Shown here in pieces: positions 31,083 to 35,466 of a stretch of DNA of 35,466 bases (position 1 is the stretch's first letter; the number at the start of each line of letters is the position of its first letter). The stretch is taken from positions 1-35,466 of the IMG/VR virus record IMGVR_UViG_3300032309_002702; one strand, written 5' to 3'. The notes beneath the pieces were generated by a model, which searched no databases, had not been told where the DNA came from, and saw nothing but the letters and a program-made list of their open reading frames with translations. This stretch comes from a virus. Made by a program: the position numbers and the translations under genes.

Positions 31083-31881
31083 GATTGTGTTAACAAACAA
31101 CATAGAGGACAGTGAATTACTATTCAAAGTAAGAGAGACTCCAATTGCAAAAAAATGGTTTGATGAACTTTGTAAAAATTATTCTATATATGAAAATGAT
31201 AGATTTGGCAACTGGAGCATAAACTATAATTTGATAAATGAACTTAATAGACAGATTGATATTATTAACAATTACGAAAACATTATAGATCGCAACGTGT
31301 CTATTACAACTACGCAAGACGATCTTAATTACTTGCACAAGTTCTTTGAAGATCTGCGAGGAGAAGTTACCATTGGCACTGCATGGTTTCGACAAGCACC
31401 TGAAGATGTAAAAATAGCCTTAGAGAAATTTAATATACTAATACACCAGCTGGAAGAACAACTGCGATCTCCCGAGTATCCCACTCTAGTAGTAACTTTT
31501 AATAATCATGTTCGAAATTTACTTACTAAAGAAGATATGAAGGAATTTACATTCCACTGGAAAAAAGGAACTGTGTATATAAATTATTGTCATGTGGGTA
31601 AGCCAGTGTTAGATGTGTTTAAAGACAAGGATAAAATTGCTGAAGGAGTGAGACCTCAAACACATTACAGTGCAGATTTCATGATTAAATTCGGACCATC
31701 TACAAACTATTTTATTTTCATGTTAAGAAAACTAATAATTAACATATGGTTAATATTTCAAAAATTTAAATTTAGTAATCCAAACATAGGATATATTCCA
31801 GTTGCAGATCTGGTTGGCAATTTCAATATAGAAAATTATAGAAGATTTAATAAAGTCAAAAGTATACAATGTTTAAAGTAA
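31075..31881 (+). CDS. protein of unknown function in a radical SAM operon
   Basis: The 268-residue protein has a mostly helical N-terminal half and a strand-rich middle, including FTFHWKKGTVYINYCHVGKP and RPQTHYSADFMIKFG. A hydrophobic segment near residues 217-231 could be a buried helix or a membrane segment. No cofactor motif is visible. It lies between two radical SAM genes with overlaps of 8 and 13 bases, so it is probably a partner or scaffold of those enzymes. I do not recognise a named family. Confidence 0.7.
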   Translation: MFKIVLTNNIEDSELLFKVRETPIAKKWFDELCKNYSIYENDRFGNWSINYNLINELNRQIDIINNYENIIDRNVSITTTQDDLNYLHKFFEDLRGEVTIGTAWFRQAPEDVKIALEKFNILIHQLEEQLRSPEYPTLVVTFNNHVRNLLTKEDMKEFTFHWKKGTVYINYCHVGKPVLDVFKDKDKIAEGVRPQTHYSADFMIKFGPSTNYFIFMLRKLIINIWLIFQKFKFSNPNIGYIPVADLVGNFNIENYRRFNKVKSIQCLK

Positions 31882-32771
31882 CTAGCCGTTGGCCTCATCA
31901 AGACAGTATCAAGATTGAGTGGAATCTTGGTAAACGCTGTAACTACGATTGTAGTTATTGTCCTAGCATTATACACGACAACTCAAGTCCGCATACTAAT
32001 ATTGAAATCCTTAAAGCAACTGTGGATAAATTGATGACATTGGGCAAACCTATACGTCTCAGTTTTACAGGCGGGGAACCGACTGTTCATCCCAATTTTA
32101 TCGAATTAGTAAAATACGCCAATCATAAGAATATAAAATGGATTAGTGTCACAACTAATGGCACATTGCCGTTTGAATTTTATTCAAAACTGCCAGTAGA
32201 TCAATATGTTATTAGTCTGCATTTAGAATATAATTGGCAAGGTGTTTGGGAAACTGTTCGCAAGTTATCCGAAACCAATGTAAAAGTTATGGCGCAGATT
32301 ATGGCACACCATGACCATATGCAAGAAGTCTATCAAATACGTACTAAATGCCTATTAGCAGAGATTCCTAATACAGTAAGACGTATTAGATGGACTGAAG
32401 GAGATCACGATCTGTTCGACGACCTGCGGTATCATCCTGACGATTTAAAATGGATCAAAGAGCAAGAAGCAACTGTCTTAGAAAATACATTACTCTTCTC
32501 AAAAGAAGTAACTGATTCACCTAAGGGCATGCATGCCAACGATGTTATCAAACTACATTTAAATAAATTTAAAGGTTGGACTTGCAACGCAGGTATAGAA
32601 AGTCTAATGATAAATTGGGACGGAGATGTACACAGAGCAACTTGTAGAGTCGGTGGTAGTCTAGGCAACATCTATGAAGACAATCTCGTTGCACCTAGTG
32701 AACCCGTAACTTGTGATCGTAATTTTTGTACTTGCGCGGCAGACATTCCACTAACTAAGTTTAAACTTTGA
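31869..32771 (+). CDS. short radical SAM enzyme with C-terminal Cys cluster and KFKL tail
   Basis: The 300-residue protein has C24, C28 and C31 in KRCNYDCSYC, FTGGEPTVHP and TTNGTL. A C-terminal auxiliary site is indicated by GWTCNAGIESL, RATCRVGG and CDRNFCTCAADIPL. It is paralogous to the convergent gene at 32751, with the same cysteine order. Both proteins end in KFKL, and those last codons lie in the 21-base overlap of the two genes. The auxiliary cysteines suggest a second iron-sulfur cluster, as in SPASM/twitch peptide-modifying enzymes. Confidence 0.84.
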   Translation: MFKVTSRWPHQDSIKIEWNLGKRCNYDCSYCPSIIHDNSSPHTNIEILKATVDKLMTLGKPIRLSFTGGEPTVHPNFIELVKYANHKNIKWISVTTNGTLPFEFYSKLPVDQYVISLHLEYNWQGVWETVRKLSETNVKVMAQIMAHHDHMQEVYQIRTKCLLAEIPNTVRRIRWTEGDHDLFDDLRYHPDDLKWIKEQEATVLENTLLFSKEVTDSPKGMHANDVIKLHLNKFKGWTCNAGIESLMINWDGDVHRATCRVGGSLGNIYEDNLVAPSEPVTCDRNFCTCAADIPLTKFKL

Positions 32772-33788
32772 CACGTGGGTCTCAGGTGAGCAAAAGCAAT
32801 TCTTTTTAGTACATATAGAAGGTTTGAAATTTGGATTAAATTTTTCTACAAACAATTCGTCTAGTATATTAAACGCATAGTCTACCCCGTATATGAGTTC
32901 TTGGCAAGCTCCTTTGAGTTCACCGTTCCAGTGAATATAAACGTTATCAATACCAATATCACAACTCCACCCTTCGAACCCGTTCCAGTTGTTACTAATA
33001 TAAGTGTTAGATTTTGCCTTCACAGTTTTTCCGTTTTCAAAATATGCCAGGCTTTCGTATAACTTTATTTGGCCTTCAAAGATTAGTTTTCTATTTTTCC
33101 ACAGCCACCAAGGGCTCGGTATTCTTTTTAACGAATTTTTTAAAAAGTTTTTTTGGTCTTTTGTTAATTGTTTGTCATTAGCATCAATAACTTTAATACC
33201 TGCGATTTGAACAACTTCTGGTTCAATTACTTCGTCAGCCATAATAAACCAATTGTGTTTACTGTTCTTTTTCATATACTCAATAACATCTAACCCTTCT
33301 TGCCAATGCTGTTTGTCCATAAGAACTTTTACAGTAACTTTCTTGTTAAATTCAAATAGAGTATCTGCTACAGCAATCATGTGGTCAGGATCAGCTTGTG
33401 CTATATGATAAGATAAATGTGCGTTATCAATTAAATAACCGTTCTCTTTCCACCATCGTAAAGTTCTTGATCCATTGCTGATTAGAGAAAAATATATGTC
33501 ATTATCCTTTTTTACTTCTCTTAAGAAAGTTGCGAGATCTTTCCATAGCGTCGGCTCACCGCCGGCCATTTTAAGATGTATTTTAGTTTTACCTAAGTTT
33601 GTTTTATATTTTTCTATAAGATGATTAAAGTTATTGACTATTAGAGTTAAGTTTTTAGGAGACAGATAGTCACCGTCGTTATTGTTGGGCCAACAATACC
33701 AACACTTGTAGTTGCAGACATTATTGGGATTCCATCGTATTTCTAAGATATTAGGATTTTGTGTTGATACAATTTTAATAGGTTTCAT
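32751..33788 (-). CDS. radical SAM enzyme with C-terminal Cys cluster and KFKLS tail
   Basis: The 345-residue protein has C25, C29 and C32 in NVCNYKCWYC, MAGGEPTLW and ISNGSR. The C-terminal cysteines lie in GWSCDIGIDNV, GACQELIYG and CTKKNCFCSPE, matching its convergent paralogue. TATAAATA lies about 60 bases upstream, inside the stop of the methyltransferase gene. No good Shine-Dalgarno is visible before the ATG at 33788. Confidence 0.84.
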   Translation of the reverse strand: MKPIKIVSTQNPNILEIRWNPNNVCNYKCWYCWPNNNDGDYLSPKNLTLIVNNFNHLIEKYKTNLGKTKIHLKMAGGEPTLWKDLATFLREVKKDNDIYFSLISNGSRTLRWWKENGYLIDNAHLSYHIAQADPDHMIAVADTLFEFNKKVTVKVLMDKQHWQEGLDVIEYMKKNSKHNWFIMADEVIEPEVVQIAGIKVIDANDKQLTKDQKNFLKNSLKRIPSPWWLWKNRKLIFEGQIKLYESLAYFENGKTVKAKSNTYISNNWNGFEGWSCDIGIDNVYIHWNGELKGACQELIYGVDYAFNILDELFVEKFNPNFKPSICTKKNCFCSPETHVSKFKLS

Positions 33789-33849
33789 ATTAAGTGTGTA
33801 TCCATTGTGTTGATATATTCTTTAATAGCATGTCTTCCGCTCTCGTTCT

Positions 33850-34458
33850 TTATTTATATCCTATAATAATATATCTATCATATATGGGTAAGTTCTTAGT
33901 GCCAAAAAATTTTTCATTCAGGTGACACTGTTGTTTAAATTCATTTAAGTCTTTACTGATACGAACGTGTTCATCTATTTGATAATTATTTCCTTGTACT
34001 ACAATCATTGCGCCTATGGGGGTATTATCTAACCACTTATCATATTGTTTTTGTGTAATATGCTCGCAACTAGTATTGATTACAATGTCAGCAACATAGT
34101 TAGTACGATTGCACATATCAGTGGTTATTGCAGTAAAACGACCCTGATTATATTCGATGCGATTCATTTCTATTGCAATATTTTCGACATTTGGATCAAT
34201 GTCTACACTACGAATACTTGTAATATTTAAATCAGATTGAAACAACATACTAGCCAATGTTCCAACCCACCCGCCGTGAATTTCAATGATCAATGATTTT
34301 TTATTATCATTAGATTTAATAATATGCCCTACGGAATCTATTAGCCATTCTTTACTTTTAATTTGCCCGCTCCAAAAAGCATCTAATGTACGATTTGGGT
34401 TATTTGAAATGCGTATAGCATTCATCCAATGGTGCAGGTGTTCAGTATCTATAATCAT
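33850..34458 (-). CDS. class I methyltransferase-like protein
   Basis: The 202-residue protein has KSLIIEIHGGWVGTLASML (54-72) in the place of the SAM loop, an acidic IRSVDIDPNVENIA strand and motif IV near DIVINTSCEHI. The glycine motif is modified (IHGGWVG instead of GxGxG), which some phage methyltransferases show. It starts at a TAATG junction with the upstream radical SAM gene. Confidence 0.75.
   Translation of the reverse strand: MIIDTEHLHHWMNAIRISNNPNRTLDAFWSGQIKSKEWLIDSVGHIIKSNDNKKSLIIEIHGGWVGTLASMLFQSDLNITSIRSVDIDPNVENIAIEMNRIEYNQGRFTAITTDMCNRTNYVADIVINTSCEHITQKQYDKWLDNTPIGAMIVVQGNNYQIDEHVRISKDLNEFKQQCHLNEKFFGTKNLPIYDRYIIIGYK
33851..33858 (-). promoter_or_regulatory. perfect TATAAATA late-promoter octamer inside a gene end
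   Basis: TATAAATA on the minus strand overlaps the last codons and stop of the methyltransferase gene (Y-K-stop). A late transcript would start near 33845 and give the downstream radical SAM gene a leader of about 55 bases. That leader (33789-33849) contains only a 13-codon frame that I do not call. Confidence 0.5.
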
Positions 34459-35444
34459 TAATTTTCAAATTGTTCACGAAGTCGGTCAAATACTCCGCAT
34501 TGTCTAGCGCATTCATTTAATGGAGAATTGGTCCATGTTTCTTTTATGCGATTAAAATACCCACTTTCAAAAATTTCTTCTAGGCTCTGTTGTTTTAAAT
34601 TAGGAAAATCACGAATGACATCTACATAATTATTTCTACCTGGATTATTAGGAGGCCTCCATTCTAATTCTAACCAACAACACGGTGCTACATTCCCATT
34701 CGCTCCTATATATAATTGTTTCCACTCTACTGATTTACATTGAATTATTGGATTACTAATTTTTTGTGCATTGTTCATTTTTACAAACATTGTTTGACTT
34801 TTCTTAGATGGTTTAATAATGTGTACGGTCCTACCCTGATCGTTTAATACATTTAAATAATCATTTTTAAATCTAGCAGTATGTTTAATATTAAAGTCTT
34901 CAAACCCTAATTTTTCACTTAATCTTTTACACTCATCAATTTGATGTTCATTGTGTTCAAAAACTAACATACTCCAAATAGCACGGCCGCCGGCATTAAT
35001 AAATGTAGTGGCATTTTCGATAATATCATTAAAATCAGTAGAAACTCTATATAAAGAATGAGTGTCTTCCAATCCGTCTATTCCAAATGTTACCTGAGTT
35101 TTAGTATGTGCTAATTCTTTCCACCAATGTTTAGTTCTAGCACTGCCATTAGTATGAAAACTTATATCTAAGTTAGGATTTATATCTCTAGAATATTGAA
35201 TAATTTCTAACGTATCAGCAGCAACGATAGCGTCACCTAGGTTACCGCAAATTAGTAATACTTGTAAATTTTTTATTATCTTTGCTGGAATCCATTCTTT
35301 ATATTGATCTAGTGTTATCTCAACTAAATCAAAAAAAGGCATAATTCTACCACCTTGAATCCTTCTTGGACACATGGGGCATTTTGCTTGGCATTTAGTC
35401 GTTATTTCTAAATGTATGCTTTTTATATCATCTAATTTATACAT
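34458..35444 (-). CDS. radical SAM enzyme with SPASM-like C-terminus
   Basis: The 328-residue protein has C18, C22 and C25 in TKCQAKCPMC, LICGNLGDA in the usual GGEP region and FGIDGLEDTHSLYR. A C-terminal cluster region has QCKSVEWKQ, APCCW and late cysteines in NECARQCGVF. It is a paralogue of 22333-23415. It is the first gene of the block ending at 32751; its promoter lies at or beyond the window edge. The last 22 bases of the window hold only its upstream region. Confidence 0.85.
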   Translation of the reverse strand: MYKLDDIKSIHLEITTKCQAKCPMCPRRIQGGRIMPFFDLVEITLDQYKEWIPAKIIKNLQVLLICGNLGDAIVAADTLEIIQYSRDINPNLDISFHTNGSARTKHWWKELAHTKTQVTFGIDGLEDTHSLYRVSTDFNDIIENATTFINAGGRAIWSMLVFEHNEHQIDECKRLSEKLGFEDFNIKHTARFKNDYLNVLNDQGRTVHIIKPSKKSQTMFVKMNNAQKISNPIIQCKSVEWKQLYIGANGNVAPCCWLELEWRPPNNPGRNNYVDVIRDFPNLKQQSLEEIFESGYFNRIKETWTNSPLNECARQCGVFDRLREQFEN

Positions 35445-35466
35445 ATTTTTCTTTTGGGTAATTTAC

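Noticed and set aside
33789-33849. Thirteen-codon leader peptide before the radical SAM gene at 32751
   Set aside because: It has only a poor ribosome binding site and no recognisable regulatory pattern. A frame this short is expected by chance.
1-35466. CRISPR arrays, insertion sequences, tRNA or rRNA genes
   Set aside because: No regularly spaced direct repeats, transposase-like product, terminal inverted repeats or cloverleaf sequence were seen on reading either strand. The gaps between genes are too short for most of these.

Overview
The window is AT-rich and almost completely coding. It has about 47 genes, mostly joined by 1-21 base overlaps in short blocks of alternating strand. No capsid, tail, terminase, polymerase, rRNA or tRNA gene is visible. 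The best clue to origin is a repeated NATAAATA-type octamer at block starts, the late-promoter motif of T4-superfamily myoviruses and marine cyanophages. Together with the extreme compaction and family content, it points to the accessory region of a large tailed phage, probably aquatic and infecting a Gram-negative host. This is inference: no hallmark gene confirms it, and a bacterial or plasmid island is not excluded.

Bases 1-5000 carry mixed, envelope-flavoured genes: an Ala/Val-rich heptad-repeat protein followed by a strong terminator, an LpxH-like metallophosphoesterase, a class III nucleotide cyclase, a DUF3307 membrane protein, a small anchored coiled-coil protein, an Mpo1-like membrane protein, and a secreted beta-barrel protein behind a near-consensus sigma70 promoter.

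Bases 5040-35444 are the striking part: an unbroken run of small-molecule or peptide-modifying enzymes. I count 13 candidate non-heme iron/2-oxoglutarate oxygenases, most recognised by an HxD motif plus a distal His and Arg. I count 10 radical SAM enzymes with CxxxCxxC: three Tes/MJ0619-like, two twitch-domain, two SPASM-like, one degenerate B12-type, and two short ones sharing a KFKL tail. Around them are four class I methyltransferases, a hexapeptide acetyltransferase, a GNAT-like protein, a short-chain dehydrogenase, a miniature adenylating enzyme, a PLP enzyme, a QueC-like PP-loop enzyme and two pseudokinase-like proteins. Blocks usually combine one or two radical SAM genes with one or two oxygenases and a transferase, as if each made one modification. 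The pathway and substrate are unknown. A 28-codon gene at 10377-10463 with its own promoter and ribosome binding site is a possible peptide substrate.

Three architectural features stand out. First, at eleven starts the late-promoter-like octamer sits 4-6 bases before the ATG, so transcription would begin at or next to the start codon (leaderless mRNA). Second, every convergent gene pair overlaps, usually through a shared TTAA stop. Third, two genes of one operon (9877-10371 and 11244-11798) are each interrupted by a single in-frame UGA in the same heptamer context, although the rest of both frames is intact.
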